Below, piece after piece: positions 23,716 through 33,275 of a stretch of 64,000 bases of DNA; positions within the stretch are counted from its first letter, which is position 1; each line of letters begins with the position of its first letter. The notes beneath the pieces were generated by a model. The model made no database searches, was not told where the DNA came from, and worked only from the letters and a program-made list of their open reading frames with translations. A program made the translations under genes and the position numbers. Source of the DNA: Curtobacterium sp. VKM Ac-2865 (GTDB taxonomy: Bacteria > Actinomycetota > Actinomycetes > Actinomycetales > Microbacteriaceae); assembly GCF_015350905.1 (NCBI RefSeq), contig NZ_JADKRZ010000003.1, forward strand, positions 124,001-188,000, in the 5' to 3' direction.

Positions 23716-24416
23716 CCGCCATGCGCATCGGTGTGATCACGTTCCCCGGTTCGCTCGACGACCGCGACGCCCAGCGTGCGGTCCGTCTCGCCGGCGCCGA
23801 CCCGGTCGCGCTGTGGCACGGCGACCACGACCTGCAGGGCGTCGACGCGATCGTGCTGCCCGGCGGGTTCTCCTACGGGGACTACCTCCGCGCCGGCGCC
23901 ATCGCTGCGAAGGCCCCGATCATGGCCGAGGTCATCGACGCCGCCGGCAAGGGCATGCCCGTGCTCGGCATCTGCAACGGCTTCCAGATGCTCGCCGAGG
24001 CCCGTCTGGTCCCCGGTGCGCACACGCGCAACGCCCACCAGCAGTTCATCCGCCGCGACCAGAAGCTCCGCGTCGAGAACGCGGGCACCTCCTGGACGAA
24101 CGGCTTCGCAGCCCAGCAGGAGATCACCATCCCGCTGAAGAACGCCGACGGCCGCTTCGTGGCGGACGCCGACGAGATCAAGCGCATCGAGGACAACGGC
24201 CAGGTCGTCTTCCGCTACGTCGGCGTCAACCCGAACGGGTCGATCGACGACATCGCCGGCGTCTCGAACGAGCGCGGCAACGTCGTCGGCCTGATGCCGC
24301 ACCCCGAGCACGCGACCGAGCCCGGCTTCGGCCCGGACACCCCCGCGGCGATGGCCTCCGGTACGGACGGCCTCACCTTCTTCACCTCCGTGATCGAGTC
24401 GACGCTCGTCAAGTGA
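23712..24416 (+). CDS. purQ: FGAM synthase glutaminase subunit PurQ
   Basis: Class I glutamine amidotransferase that supplies ammonia to PurL. It has 234 residues from GTG 23712 (ATG 23721 is an alternative). The nucleophile is the Cys in [10 protein letters not shown], and the His/Glu of the triad are in [23 protein letters not shown] is the oxyanion-loop region. The start overlaps purS by 4 bp and the stop overlaps purL by 4 bp, so the three are translationally coupled. Confidence 0.98.
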   Translation: MTAMRIGVITFPGSLDDRDAQRAVRLAGADPVALWHGDHDLQGVDAIVLPGGFSYGDYLRAGAIAAKAPIMAEVIDAAGKGMPVLGICNGFQMLAEARLVPGAHTRNAHQQFIRRDQKLRVENAGTSWTNGFAAQQEITIPLKNADGRFVADADEIKRIEDNGQVVFRYVGVNPNGSIDDIAGVSNERGNVVGLMPHPEHATEPGFGPDTPAAMASGTDGLTFFTSVIESTLVK

Positions 24417-26833
24417 CGACGCCGACGCCAGTGACAGGGAACAACACCACCGTGACGACCCACGTGCGCCCGAAGCCCGACACCGTGCAGGACGCCGCCG
24501 AGACGCCCGACAAGGAGCAGCCCTACGAGGCGCTCGGGCTCAAGGCGGACGAGTACGCGAAGATCCGCGAGATCCTGGGCCGCCGCCCCACCTCGGGTGA
24601 GCTCGCCATGTACTCCGTGATGTGGAGCGAGCACTGCTCCTACAAGTCGAGCAAGAACTACCTCCGCCAGTTCGGCCAGAAGGTCACGCCGGAGATGCAG
24701 AAGGACCTGATGGTCGGCATGGGCGAGAACGCCGGCGTCGTCGACGTGGGCAACGGCTGGGCGGTGACCTTCAAGGTCGAGTCGCACAACCACCCGTCCT
24801 ACATCGAGCCGTACCAGGGCGCTGCCACCGGCGTCGGCGGCATCGTCCGCGACATCATCTCGATGGGCGCCCGCCCGGTCGCCGTGATGGACCAGCTCCG
24901 CTTCGGCGCGATCGACCACGAGGACACTGCACGCGTCGTGCACGGCGTCGTCGGGGGCATCTCGTTCTACGGCAACTGCCTGGGCCTGCCGAACATCGGC
25001 GGCGAGACCTACTTCGACCCGGTGTACCAGGGCAACCCGCTCGTCAACGCCCTCGCCGTGGGGGTGCTCCGCCACGAGGACCTCCACCTGGCGAACGCGT
25101 CCGGCCCTGGCAACAAGATCGTGCTCTTCGGCGCCCGCACCGGCGGCGACGGCATCGGCGGCGCGTCGATCCTGGCGTCCGACACCTTCACCGAGGGCGG
25201 CCCGACCAAGCGTCCGGCGGTCCAGGTCGGCGACCCCTTCGCCGAGAAGGTCCTCATCGAGTGCTGCCTCGAGCTGTTCCAGAAGGACCTCGTCGAGGGC
25301 ATCCAGGACCTCGGTGCCGCGGGCATCTCGTGCGCCACGTCCGAACTCGCCAGCAACGGCGACGGCGGCATGCACATCTCGCTCGACGACGTGCTGCTCC
25401 GCGACCCCACGCTCACGGCCGAGGAGATCCTCATGTCGGAGAGCCAGGAGCGGATGATGGCGGTCGTCCGTCCCGACAAGCTCGACGCCTTCCTCGAGGT
25501 CGTCGGCAAGTGGGAGGTCGAGACCAGCGTGCTCGGCGAGGTCACCGGCACCGGCCGGCTCGTCATCGACTGGCAGGGCCAGGAGATCGTCAACGTCGAC
25601 CCGCGCACCGTCGCCGTCGACGGCCCCGTGTACGACCGCCCGGTCGCCTACCCGACCTGGATCGACGAGCTCCAGGCCGACGGCGCCGACTCGCTCGACC
25701 GCCCGGAGACGGGTCCGGCGCTCAAGGCCCAGTTCCTGCAGCTCCTCGGGTCGCCGAACCTGTCGGACAAGCGCTGGATCACGAACCAGTACGACACCTA
25801 CGTGCTCGGCAACACCGCGCTGTCCTTCCCCGACGACGGCGGCATGATCCGCGTCGACGAGGAGACCGGGCTCGGTGTCGCGATCGCCACGGACGCGAAC
25901 GGCCGCTACTGCCAGCTCGACCCGAAGCAGGGCGCCCGTCTGGCCCTCGCCGAGGCCTACCGGAACGTCGCCGTCACCGGTGCGGTCCCCGCGGCCGTCA
26001 CCGACTGCCTGAACTTCGGATCGCCGGAGAACCCCGAGGTGATGTGGCAGTTCTCGCAGGCCGTCGAGGGCCTGGCTGACGGCTGCATGGAGCTGGGGAT
26101 CCCAGTCACCGGCGGCAACGTGTCGTTCTACAACCAGACCGGCTCCACGCCGATCCACCCGACGCCGGTCGTCGGTGTGCTCGGCGTGATCGACGACGTC
26201 GCCAAGCGCATCCCCTCCGGATGGCAGGACGACGGCCACAACCTCTACCTGCTCGGCACGACGAGCCTCGAGCTCGACGGCTCCGCGTGGGCGGGCACCG
26301 TGCACGGGCACCTCGGCGGGCGTCCCCCGGCGGTCGACCTCGGCCGCGAGAAGGCGCTCGGCGAGCTGCTCCGTGCGGCGACCGACGAGCAGCTGCTCAC
26401 GAGCGCCCACGACCTGGCGGACGGCGGCCTCGGCCAGACGCTCGCCGAGGGGGTCCTGCGCTTCGGCGTCGGCGCGCGTGTCGTGCTCGACGAGCTGCAG
26501 GAGCGCGACGGGGTCGACCTCGCGACCGCGCTGTTCTCGGAGTCGACCGGCCGTGTGGTCGTGTCGGTCCGCCGCGAGGACGACGTCCGCTTCCAGGGCC
26601 TGTGCAACGGCCGGGCCTTCCCGGTCCTGCGCATCGGCGTGACCGACGGGCACTCGCAGGCGCTCGAGGTCCAGGGGGCGTTCACCGCCAGCATCGAGGA
26701 GCTGCGCGTCACGCACGGCTCGACGATGCCGACCCGCTTCGGCGACGTCATCCAGGAGACCGTGACCGAGGGCGTCCTGGGCCGCGGTCCGCTGGCCTCG
26801 GACGGCACCTTCTCGCCCCGCACCGACAGCTGA
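24413..26833 (+). CDS. purL: FGAM synthase large subunit PurL
   Basis: ATP-dependent synthetase converting FGAR to FGAM with PurS and PurQ. It has 806 residues from GTG 24413 (overlap GTGA with purQ); GTG 24452 is an in-frame alternative. Landmarks are [79 protein letters not shown] and [15 protein letters not shown], in the order expected for the small, Gram-positive PurL. The gene ends 13 bp before a hydroxyacid dehydrogenase that may be co-transcribed. Confidence 0.98.
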   Translation: MTTPTPVTGNNTTVTTHVRPKPDTVQDAAETPDKEQPYEALGLKADEYAKIREILGRRPTSGELAMYSVMWSEHCSYKSSKNYLRQFGQKVTPEMQKDLMVGMGENAGVVDVGNGWAVTFKVESHNHPSYIEPYQGAATGVGGIVRDIISMGARPVAVMDQLRFGAIDHEDTARVVHGVVGGISFYGNCLGLPNIGGETYFDPVYQGNPLVNALAVGVLRHEDLHLANASGPGNKIVLFGARTGGDGIGGASILASDTFTEGGPTKRPAVQVGDPFAEKVLIECCLELFQKDLVEGIQDLGAAGISCATSELASNGDGGMHISLDDVLLRDPTLTAEEILMSESQERMMAVVRPDKLDAFLEVVGKWEVETSVLGEVTGTGRLVIDWQGQEIVNVDPRTVAVDGPVYDRPVAYPTWIDELQADGADSLDRPETGPALKAQFLQLLGSPNLSDKRWITNQYDTYVLGNTALSFPDDGGMIRVDEETGLGVAIATDANGRYCQLDPKQGARLALAEAYRNVAVTGAVPAAVTDCLNFGSPENPEVMWQFSQAVEGLADGCMELGIPVTGGNVSFYNQTGSTPIHPTPVVGVLGVIDDVAKRIPSGWQDDGHNLYLLGTTSLELDGSAWAGTVHGHLGGRPPAVDLGREKALGELLRAATDEQLLTSAHDLADGGLGQTLAEGVLRFGVGARVVLDELQERDGVDLATALFSESTGRVVVSVRREDDVRFQGLCNGRAFPVLRIGVTDGHSQALEVQGAFTASIEELRVTHGSTMPTRFGDVIQETVTEGVLGRGPLASDGTFSPRTDS

Positions 26834-26846
26834 GCGGCGGAACGCG

Positions 26847-27767
26847 ATGTCGATCGTCACCCTGCCCTTCGCCGAGCTCGTCGACCGGTTCGGCCCCGTC
26901 CCGGACGGCATCGAGCTCGACGTGTGGGACGTCGAGGCGCCCTACGGTCGCCCGGACGACGTCGCCATCGCGTTCCTGCCGTTCTACTTCGGTGGGCGTC
27001 ACCGTTGGCAGTACGTACACGACCTGCCGAACCTCCAGCTGCTGCAGCTGCCGAGCGCCGGCTACGAGCACGCGCTGCCGCACGTCCCGGGGCACGCTGC
27101 CCTGGCGAACGGCCGCGGGATCCACGACGACGAGACCGCCGAGCTCGCCGTCGGCCTGACGCTGACGGTGCTCCGCGAGATCGGCGCCTTCCAGTTCGAC
27201 CGCGCGGCCGGCATCTGGGACGCCCGCGAGACCCGCTCGCTCGCCGACCGCCGGGTGACGGTCGTCGGGTACGGGGCCATCGGCGGTGCGATCGCGACGC
27301 GCTTCGAGGCCTTCAAGACGGACGTCCGCGTCGTGGCCCGCACCGCCCGCGAGCAGGACGGCCGCCACGTGCACGCGTTCGGCGAGCTCCCCGAGCTCGC
27401 GCGGACGACGGACGTCCTGGTGCTCATCGCACCGCTCACCGACGAGACCGAGGGGCTCGTCGACGCCGACCTGCTCGCCGCACTGCCCGACGGCGCCGTC
27501 GTGGTGAACGTGGCCCGCGGCAAGGTCGTCGACACGGACGCACTCGTCGCCGAGCTGCAGAGCGGTCGGCTGTCGGCAGGGCTCGACGTCACGGACCCCG
27601 AGCCCCTGCCCCAGGGTCACCCGCTGTGGACGACGCCGAACACGGTGCTCACGCCGCACGTCGGGGGCAACACGGACCTCAGCGTGCCGCGGTCGATCGA
27701 GCTGATGCGTCGACAGGTCGCCGCGCTGGCCGAGGGTCGGACGTTCGAGAACCTCATCGAGCGCTGA
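26847..27767 (+). CDS. D-isomer-specific 2-hydroxyacid dehydrogenase family protein
   Basis: A 306-residue NAD(P)-dependent oxidoreductase. The Rossmann motif is GYGAIGGAIA (about 139-148). The catalytic Arg is in NVARGKVVD, the acidic partner region is in TDPEPLPQGHPLW and the catalytic His is in LTPHVGG. It is somewhat shorter at the N-terminus than phosphoglycerate dehydrogenase and lacks an ACT domain. The substrate cannot be read from sequence. It follows purL by 13 bp and probably shares its transcript. Confidence 0.9.
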   Translation: MSIVTLPFAELVDRFGPVPDGIELDVWDVEAPYGRPDDVAIAFLPFYFGGRHRWQYVHDLPNLQLLQLPSAGYEHALPHVPGHAALANGRGIHDDETAELAVGLTLTVLREIGAFQFDRAAGIWDARETRSLADRRVTVVGYGAIGGAIATRFEAFKTDVRVVARTAREQDGRHVHAFGELPELARTTDVLVLIAPLTDETEGLVDADLLAALPDGAVVVNVARGKVVDTDALVAELQSGRLSAGLDVTDPEPLPQGHPLWTTPNTVLTPHVGGNTDLSVPRSIELMRRQVAALAEGRTFENLIER

Positions 27768-27785
27768 CCCGACCGAGCGCCCCGG

Positions 27786-28997
27786 CTACACCGGGACGAC
27801 GCAGGTGGGTGTGCCGACGGCGATCTGTGCCACGGCCGCGCCCGGTACGCCGTCGTCCCCGACGGGCAGCACCGCGATCGCGTCCGAGCGCTCGTTCGCG
27901 ACCAGCACGAACCCGGGCACCAGCGCGAAGTGCCGCGGCCAGGCCCCACCGCACGGGGCACTGCCCACGACGGTGAGCCCGCCGTCCGAGGCGTCGAGCA
28001 CGACGATCACGTCACGACCACGCACGGCGACGGTGACGCGGCCGGTTTCGTCGGCCTCGATGTGGCTCAGCAGGGACTCCCCCACGGGGCCGTTGAACGT
28101 GTCGGCCGAGGCGACCGTCCGCAGCACACCGTCGTCGTCACGGCGCAGACGGTGCACGCGCCCGTCGAGCTCCCCGGCGACGATGAGGTCGCCGTCGAAC
28201 CAGGTCATGTGCCGCGGTCCGGCACCCGGCGCCACGTCGTGCACCCGCACCGGCACGAGCGACAAGGCACCATCACCGGCACCGGCACCGGCAGAACCAA
28301 CAACAGCACCAGCAGGACCGGACGTCTCGACCTGGAACTCGTGCAACATGTCCCCTCCGAGGTCGGCGACGAGCAGCGTGCCCTCCGGCGTCGACACGGA
28401 CTGGTGCGCGTGCGGCCCGTCCTGCCGATCGGCAACAGGACCGACGGCCGCAGATCCGGCACCGGCACCGGCACCACGTCCAGGCAACGCGACCGTCGCG
28501 ATCGCCGAGGCCGGCACCACCACGGCACCAGCGGAACCCCGCGCCCCCACGACCCCGTCGCTCGCAGCGACCGAGGCCGCGAACGACTCGGCGGCAGCCA
28601 ACGACACGGCGGTCACGGTGCCGGAGACGTAGTTCGTGACGACGAGCGCCCCGGACGGGTCGACCTGCACGTGACAGGGCGCGTTGCCGCCGGCCGTCGC
28701 GGTCCAGAGGTGCTCGAGTGCGGTACCCGAGCGGCGGAACGCACTGACGCTGCCCTCGGCGGTCTCGGACACGGCGTACACACGGTCGCCGGAGACCGCG
28801 AGGAACGAGGGGTCGTCGAGCACGGCGACGGTCGCCGCGACCCCGCCGTCCACGAAGGAGATGCCGGTCGCGTTCCCACCACCCGTGGCCGTGTACGAGC
28901 CGACGAGCAACCGCAACGCAGCCACCGCAGAAGAAGACGCAGCCGCAGCAGAGCCAGACGCAGCCCCAGCCCCAGCCGCAGGACCGGCGTCGCTCAC
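27786..28997 (-). CDS. Lactonase-family seven-bladed beta-propeller protein
   Basis: A 403-residue protein of the YbhE/6-phosphogluconolactonase-like family (LLVGSYTA near the start, PCHVQVDPSGALVVTNYVSG, GPHAHQSV, GAGPRHMTWF and WPRHFALVPGFVLVANE). The N-terminal 25 residues and two internal stretches (about 140-185 and 230-250) are Ala/Gly/Ser low-complexity insertions, encoded by simple GCA/CCGGCA-like repeats. No signal peptide. Start GTG 28997 overlaps the stop of chorismate mutase (GTGA). Enzymatic activity is unproven for many members. Confidence 0.85.
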   Translation of the reverse strand: MSDAGPAAGAGAASGSAAAASSSAVAALRLLVGSYTATGGGNATGISFVDGGVAATVAVLDDPSFLAVSGDRVYAVSETAEGSVSAFRRSGTALEHLWTATAGGNAPCHVQVDPSGALVVTNYVSGTVTAVSLAAAESFAASVAASDGVVGARGSAGAVVVPASAIATVALPGRGAGAGAGSAAVGPVADRQDGPHAHQSVSTPEGTLLVADLGGDMLHEFQVETSGPAGAVVGSAGAGAGDGALSLVPVRVHDVAPGAGPRHMTWFDGDLIVAGELDGRVHRLRRDDDGVLRTVASADTFNGPVGESLLSHIEADETGRVTVAVRGRDVIVVLDASDGGLTVVGSAPCGGAWPRHFALVPGFVLVANERSDAIAVLPVGDDGVPGAAVAQIAVGTPTCVVPV

Positions 28998-29317
28998 GGG
29001 GCGTCCGCCACGAGGTCCTCGCCCACGGCGATGCGCTCGTGGTGGTGGATGACCTCGGCGACGATGAAGTTCAGGAACTTCTCCGCGAACGCCGGGTCGA
29101 GGTGCGACTCGGCAGCGAGCGAGCGGAGCCGTGCGACCTGGATCTGCTCGCGACCCGGGTCGGCTGCGGGCATCCCGGCGCTGGCCTTGAGGTAGCCCAC
29201 ACGCTGCGTGTACTTGAACCGCTCGGCGAGCATGTGGATCACAGCGGCGTCGATGTTGTCGATGCTCTGCCGGATGCTCTGGAGTTCCGCCACGGCCTCG
29301 TCGTCGTACTCGCTCAT
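28994..29317 (-). CDS. Chorismate mutase, AroQ type
   Basis: A 107-residue all-helical enzyme converting chorismate to prephenate for Phe/Tyr synthesis. The pattern LQSIRQSIDNIDAAVIHMLA, ERFKYTQRVGYLKA and the later REQIQVARLRSLA matches AroQ, with the active-site Arg in the first helix, Lys in the second and Arg near PGREQ. No regulatory domain. First gene of a two-gene unit with the lactonase protein. aroE, from the same general pathway, lies 1.7 kb away. Confidence 0.9.
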   Translation of the reverse strand: MSEYDDEAVAELQSIRQSIDNIDAAVIHMLAERFKYTQRVGYLKASAGMPAADPGREQIQVARLRSLAAESHLDPAFAEKFLNFIVAEVIHHHERIAVGEDLVADAP

Positions 29318-29351
29318 GTCCAGAGCCTACCGGCGGACCCCGACGCGAGCG

Positions 29352-29405
29352 GTGTCTGTGACGCCCGCGGTGCCTGTGACGTCCGCCGTGTCTGTGACAA
29401 TGGGA
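29352..29405. repeat. Three tandem 18-bp repeats before the DUF1304 gene
   Basis: Units beginning GTGTCTGTGACGCCCGCG start at 29352, 29370 and 29388. The last has diverged to GTGTCTGTGACAATGGGA and leads directly to the start codon at 29409. They may be promoter spacing elements or operator copies. Confidence 0.7.
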
Positions 29406-29408
29406 CGC

Positions 29409-29813
29409 ATGTCAGCGCTCCTCGTGATCTCGTGTGTGTGCGCAGTCCTCGCCGGACTCGTGCACGTCTACATCTTCTTCCTCGAGTCCGTCGCGTGGAC
29501 CAGCCCCCGCGTGCGGAAGATCTTCGGGATCGCCTCCGACGCCGAGGCACGGGCCACCCGGTCGCTGGCCTTCAACCAGGGCTTCTACAACCTGTTCCTG
29601 GCGATCGGCGCGGTCCTCGGTGTGGTGTTCGTCGCGACGGGCAACCACGCGACCGGCTGGACCCTCGTGGTGTTCGCCACGGCGAGCATGCTCGCCGCCG
29701 CCATCGTCCTCGTGGGCACGGGCCGCCGCTACCTCAACTCCGCGTTCGCGCAGGGGGCGCTGCCCCTCATCACCCTGCTCTTCGCCTTCCTCGGGTCCAT
29801 GTTCGCCAACTGA
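29409..29813 (+). CDS. DUF1304 small membrane protein
   Basis: A 134-residue protein with four hydrophobic helices (about 2-22, 50-72, 78-98 and 108-130). The motifs HVYIFFLESVAW and FNQGFYNLFLAIGA are typical of the DUF1304 family, which has no assigned function. Start ATG 29409. It is divergent from chorismate mutase and convergent with the siderophore-binding gene, the two sharing a hairpin. Confidence 0.88.
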   Translation: MSALLVISCVCAVLAGLVHVYIFFLESVAWTSPRVRKIFGIASDAEARATRSLAFNQGFYNLFLAIGAVLGVVFVATGNHATGWTLVVFATASMLAAAIVLVGTGRRYLNSAFAQGALPLITLLFAFLGSMFAN

Positions 29814-29862
29814 GCGGCCCCGGCAGACAGCCAGCCCCGGTAGACAGCCGGACCCCAACGGC

Positions 29863-29926
29863 CAGGAGGCCCGCCCCACCACCCACGGACCGCGAGCGGT
29901 CCCGAGATGGCGGGTCGGGCCTCCTG
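29863..29926. terminator. Bidirectional two-tier terminator
   Basis: Outer arms CAGGAGGCCCG (29863-29873) and CGGGCCTCCTG (29916-29926) enclose an inner hairpin GGACCGCgaGCGGTCC (29887-29902). It lies between convergent genes ending at 29813 and 29953. Two short direct repeats (GGCAGACAGCC / GGTAGACAGCC, about 29822-29849) precede it. Confidence 0.8.
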
Positions 29927-29952
29927 TCCGTCACAGGGCGCGACCAGACGTG

Positions 29953-30969
29953 TCAGCCGAGCTTCTTCGCGAACTCCGCGGGCAGCCGGTCCAGCGCCCA
30001 CTCGATGGCAGCGGTGGTCCCCATCGAGAACGCGGAGGACACGTCCTTGTCGTCGACGACGATGTCGTGGCCGGCCTGCACCGACGGCACCTTCTGGAAC
30101 AGCGGGTCGTTCTCGGCGGCCGAGGCCTCGACGTAGATCGGCAGGATCACGGTCAGGTCGGCGTCCAGCAGGTCGAGGTTCTCGTTCGACAGGGACACCG
30201 AGAACTGCTTGCCGGCTTCCTGGTCGATCTTCTTCGGGATGGTGAACCCGAGCTGCTGCATGAACTGCGCACGGCTGTCGGCCGAGGCGTAGGCACCGAA
30301 GCCCTCGGACGTGTAGGCACCGATGACGGCCGACTTTCCCTCGAACTCCGGGTGCTCCTTGCGCGCTGCGGCGTAGGCGTCGTCGACCCCGGACAGGAGC
30401 TTCTTGCCGTAGGCCTGCTTGCCGAGCGCCTTCGCGATCATCGTGGTCTGCTGCGTGGTCGAGGCGAGGTAGTTCTCCCCGCCCTTGGGGATCGCCACGG
30501 TGGGGGCGATCGCCGAGAGCTTGCTGTAGCGGTCCTTGTCGCCCGAGGACTTCACGTCGAGGATCAGGTCCGGCTTGAGCTTGAGGATGTCCTCGTAGCT
30601 CGGCTCGAGCGTGTTGATGATCTTCGGCGACTTCTTGTATGCCCCCTTGAGCCACGGACCGACGCCGTCGCCGCCGAACGCGAGCCAGTCGCTCGCGCCG
30701 ACGGGCTGCACGCCGAGTTCGAGTGCCGTCTCGGCGTCACCCCAGCCGAGGGCGACGACGCGCTTCGGCTCGGACTTGATCGTCGTGGTGCCGAGGCCGG
30801 TCGTGATCGACACCGGGAAGACCGAACTGCCGGAGGTCGACCCGGACGCCTCGGGGTCGGACGGGGAGCCGGAGGAGCACCCGGCGAGGACGAGCGAGGC
30901 GGCCACGACGGCGCCGGCAGCGGCGAGCACGCGGCGGAGGCGCTGCTTGGGGGAGGAAGGTCGGATCAC
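29953..30969 (-). CDS. Iron-siderophore ABC transporter substrate-binding lipoprotein
   Basis: A 338-residue lipoprotein (lipobox LAGC, Cys about 31, then a Ser/Gly-rich linker) of the FepB/FhuD class. Visible blocks are PKRVVALGWGDAETALELG, EPSYEDILKLKPDLILDV, TTQQTTMIAKALGKQ and the closing GTTAAIEWALDRLP. It captures ferric siderophores at the cell surface. No permease or ATPase gene is adjacent. A DtxR-like box ends directly at the GTG start (30969), so the start may be leaderless or lie at a later GTG (residue 14). Confidence 0.92.
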   Translation of the reverse strand: MIRPSSPKQRLRRVLAAAGAVVAASLVLAGCSSGSPSDPEASGSTSGSSVFPVSITTGLGTTTIKSEPKRVVALGWGDAETALELGVQPVGASDWLAFGGDGVGPWLKGAYKKSPKIINTLEPSYEDILKLKPDLILDVKSSGDKDRYSKLSAIAPTVAIPKGGENYLASTTQQTTMIAKALGKQAYGKKLLSGVDDAYAAARKEHPEFEGKSAVIGAYTSEGFGAYASADSRAQFMQQLGFTIPKKIDQEAGKQFSVSLSNENLDLLDADLTVILPIYVEASAAENDPLFQKVPSVQAGHDIVVDDKDVSSAFSMGTTAAIEWALDRLPAEFAKKLG

Positions 30970-30988
30970 AGAGGTAAGGCTACCCTAA
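30970..30988 (-). promoter_or_regulatory. DtxR/IdeR-type iron box
   Basis: Read on the minus strand, TTAGGGTAGCCTTACCTCT matches the actinobacterial iron-repressor consensus TTAGGTTAGSCTAACCTAA at 15 of 19 positions. It lies immediately upstream of the siderophore-binding gene, implying repression when iron is plentiful. Confidence 0.88.
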
Positions 30989-31027
30989 GCGCCGGTCTCG
31001 GAACGGGGATCGCTAGGCTGTCCGACC

Positions 31028-31912
31028 GTGACACCGTCGTACGCGGACCCGGACCGCACCCACCTCGCCGTGCTCGGCTCGCCGATCGCGCACTCCCTCT
31101 CCCCCGCCCTGCACGAAGCGGCCTACGCCGCCCTCGGGGTGCCGTTCACGTACGGGAGGCACGAGGTCGCGTCCGGCGAGCTCGACGCGTTCGTCGCGGG
31201 GCTGGGTCCAGGGCAGCCCGGGCTGCGTGGCCTGAGCCTCACGATGCCGCTGAAGCGCGAGGTGCTGCCGATGCTCGACAGCACGACCCCGCTCGTCGAC
31301 GAGCTCGGGGTCGCCAACACGATCGCGTTCCGGCAGGTGGGTGACAGCGTGCGTCGCGTCGGCGCGAACACCGACGTCGAGGGGCTGATCCGCCCGGTCG
31401 AGGCCCTCGGGCACGTGCCCGGCGAGGCCACCGTCCTGGGCGGCGGGGCGACCGCGGCGAGCGCCATGACCGCGTCGCTGCGACTCGGCGCCCAGCTCGT
31501 ACGGGTCTTCGTGCGCGACACCGCGCGGGCCGGAGCGCTCGTGCGGCTCGCGACGCGGCTCGGGGTCACGCTCGAGCTGCACCCGCTCGACGAGCTCGAC
31601 GCCGCGGGGCCGCTCGGCTTCGTGATCTCCACGCTCCCCGGTGGTGCGGCCGACGAGCTGCGGCTGACGCCGTCCGGCCCCGACGCGGTGCTGTTCGACG
31701 TCGCCTACGAGCCGTGGCCGACCGCGGTCGCATCGCGGTGGGAGGCCGGCGGTGGTCGGGTGCTGAGCGGCCTCGACATGCTGACCGAGCAGGCGATCGG
31801 CCAGATCCGGTTCTTCCTCAGCGGGGACCAGGAGGAGATGCTGCCCGACGAGGCCGCGGTGCGTCGGGCGATGCGCACGGCCGTGGGGCTGCCCGCGGCG
31901 ATCACCGCGTAG
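31028..31912 (+). CDS. aroE: Shikimate dehydrogenase family protein
   Basis: Reduces 3-dehydroshikimate to shikimate with NADPH. A 294-residue protein with the substrate motif GSPIAHSLSPALHEAAYAAL, the catalytic Lys in LTMPLKREVL, GVANTI and ANTDVEGL. The nucleotide-binding loop is VLGGGATAASAM rather than the classical GAGGA. The C-terminal GLDMLTEQAIGQIRFF is also diagnostic. Start GTG 31028. The altered loop is normal for actinobacterial members. Confidence 0.92.
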   Translation: MTPSYADPDRTHLAVLGSPIAHSLSPALHEAAYAALGVPFTYGRHEVASGELDAFVAGLGPGQPGLRGLSLTMPLKREVLPMLDSTTPLVDELGVANTIAFRQVGDSVRRVGANTDVEGLIRPVEALGHVPGEATVLGGGATAASAMTASLRLGAQLVRVFVRDTARAGALVRLATRLGVTLELHPLDELDAAGPLGFVISTLPGGAADELRLTPSGPDAVLFDVAYEPWPTAVASRWEAGGGRVLSGLDMLTEQAIGQIRFFLSGDQEEMLPDEAAVRRAMRTAVGLPAAITA

Positions 31913-31915
31913 CGT

Positions 31916-32869
31916 TCAGCGGCGGGCGCGGGCCTCGGCGTCGACCAGGGCGAGCGAGACGTCCCACAGTCGGTCGGCGGCCACCGGGTCGAGTGCCCAC
32001 GGCACCACGCCGTACAGGCCGTCGCGCACGGCGTCGACGACCTCGGACTCGTGGCAGTCCTCGAAGTACCGCCCGGTGACGTCGGCGAGCTCCGGCGCGG
32101 TCGCGAGCAGGACGGACGTGGCGGAACCCTGCTCGGGCGTCTTGACGAGGTCGCCGGCAGCCACCTTCGTCGCCGCCAGGACGTCGGGGTCCCAGTGCTT
32201 CTGCAGCCCGGTCCAGATGCCGCCCGGCATGCAGGCGTTCGCGGTGATGCCGTCGGCGGCCCAGCGACGCCCGACCCCGACGGCGAAGAGCGCGTTGGCG
32301 GTCTTCGACTGCGCGTACGCGAGACCGGGGTCGTACGCGCGACGCCGGAAGAAGAGGTCGTCGAACACGACGGGCGAGGAGCCGTGCCCGCTCGACGACA
32401 CAGCGACGATGCGCGCGGTGCCGGACGCGGCCAGGGCGTCGTGCAGCCCGAGCGCCAGGGCGAAGTGGCCGAGGTGGTTCGTCGCGAACTGCGACTCCCA
32501 CCCGGCGGCGGTGTAGGCCTCGGGAGCGTCCATGATCCCGGCGTTGGCGACGAGCACGTCGAGCGGCCCGGTCCATGCCCCGGCAACGGACTCGACCGAG
32601 GCAGGACGGTCGAGGTGCAGTTCGACGACGCTCGGTGCCGGTCGACCGGTCGTCGCGGCGATGTCAGCGGCGACGCGCTGCCCGGCGGCGACGTCCCGCA
32701 CGGCCAGCGTCACGGTCGCGCCGGCACCGGCGAGCGCTCGGGCGGTCTCGACACCGATGCCCGAGGCCGCTCCGGTGACCAGGGCGGTCCGACCGGTCAG
32801 GTCGATGCCGTCGAGGACCTCGGCCGCGGTGGTGCGGGCGCCGAAGGTGGTGATGTCACGCCTGGCCAT
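31916..32869 (-). CDS. Short-chain dehydrogenase/reductase
   Basis: A 317-residue NAD(P)-dependent oxidoreductase. Cofactor motif TGAASGIG (about 33-40), NAG in VLVANAG, catalytic Ser in VAVSSSGHG and the YxxxK pair in YAQSKTAN. Layout resembles the retinol-dehydrogenase-like SDR group found in many bacteria. Start ATG 32869; the open frame extends further but reads into antisense sequence. Substrate unknown. It is convergent with aroE, with 3 bp between stops. Confidence 0.9.
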   Translation of the reverse strand: MARRDITTFGARTTAAEVLDGIDLTGRTALVTGAASGIGVETARALAGAGATVTLAVRDVAAGQRVAADIAATTGRPAPSVVELHLDRPASVESVAGAWTGPLDVLVANAGIMDAPEAYTAAGWESQFATNHLGHFALALGLHDALAASGTARIVAVSSSGHGSSPVVFDDLFFRRRAYDPGLAYAQSKTANALFAVGVGRRWAADGITANACMPGGIWTGLQKHWDPDVLAATKVAAGDLVKTPEQGSATSVLLATAPELADVTGRYFEDCHESEVVDAVRDGLYGVVPWALDPVAADRLWDVSLALVDAEARARR

Positions 32870-32879
32870 GGGGCTCCCG

Positions 32880-33275
32880 TCAGGAGACGACCCCGTCGAC
32901 GTAGGACCAGCGGCCCAGCTCACGGACGAAGTCGCTCGTCTCCTCGAGCGTGCCACGGTCGGTGTCGGACCGCCACCACGCACGGAACGCGACCTGACCC
33001 CGCGTGTCGAACGGGCCTCCGTCCCGGGTGGACAGGATGTCCAGCCGTGTCCAGCGCTGCTCCGGGTCGAGCTTGAGGGACGTCGGCCGCGTGCTCGGGT
33101 GCCACGAGTCGAGCAGGTACTGGGGCAGCCCGAGCGCGAAGGCCGAGAAGCGGGAGCGCATCAGCCGTTCCGCGGTGGGGGCGGCAGCGCCGGCGTGCAG
33201 CGGCCCGCAGCACTCGTCGTAGGGGTTGCCGCTGAGGCATGGGCACCGCGTCGTGCTCGCCGGGGTCGGGGGCAT
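32880..33275 (-). CDS. YchJ/UPF0225-family protein
   Basis: A 131-residue protein with a Cys-rich N-terminal SEC-C-like element, CPCLSGNPYDECCGPLH, then the NTF2-like domain with RLMRSRFSAFALG and YLLDSWHPSTRP, ending FVRELGRWSYVDG. This is the family's standard build. Function uncertain; the Cys cluster probably binds zinc. Start ATG 33275 shares one base with the stop of the Ohr gene (TGATG), so translation is coupled. Confidence 0.92.
   Translation of the reverse strand: MPPTPASTTRCPCLSGNPYDECCGPLHAGAAAPTAERLMRSRFSAFALGLPQYLLDSWHPSTRPTSLKLDPEQRWTRLDILSTRDGGPFDTRGQVAFRAWWRSDTDRGTLEETSDFVRELGRWSYVDGVVS

Noticed and set aside
24215..26911. 898-codon minus-strand open frame across purL
   Set aside because: Exact antisense of a securely identified purL with no recognisable protein motif.
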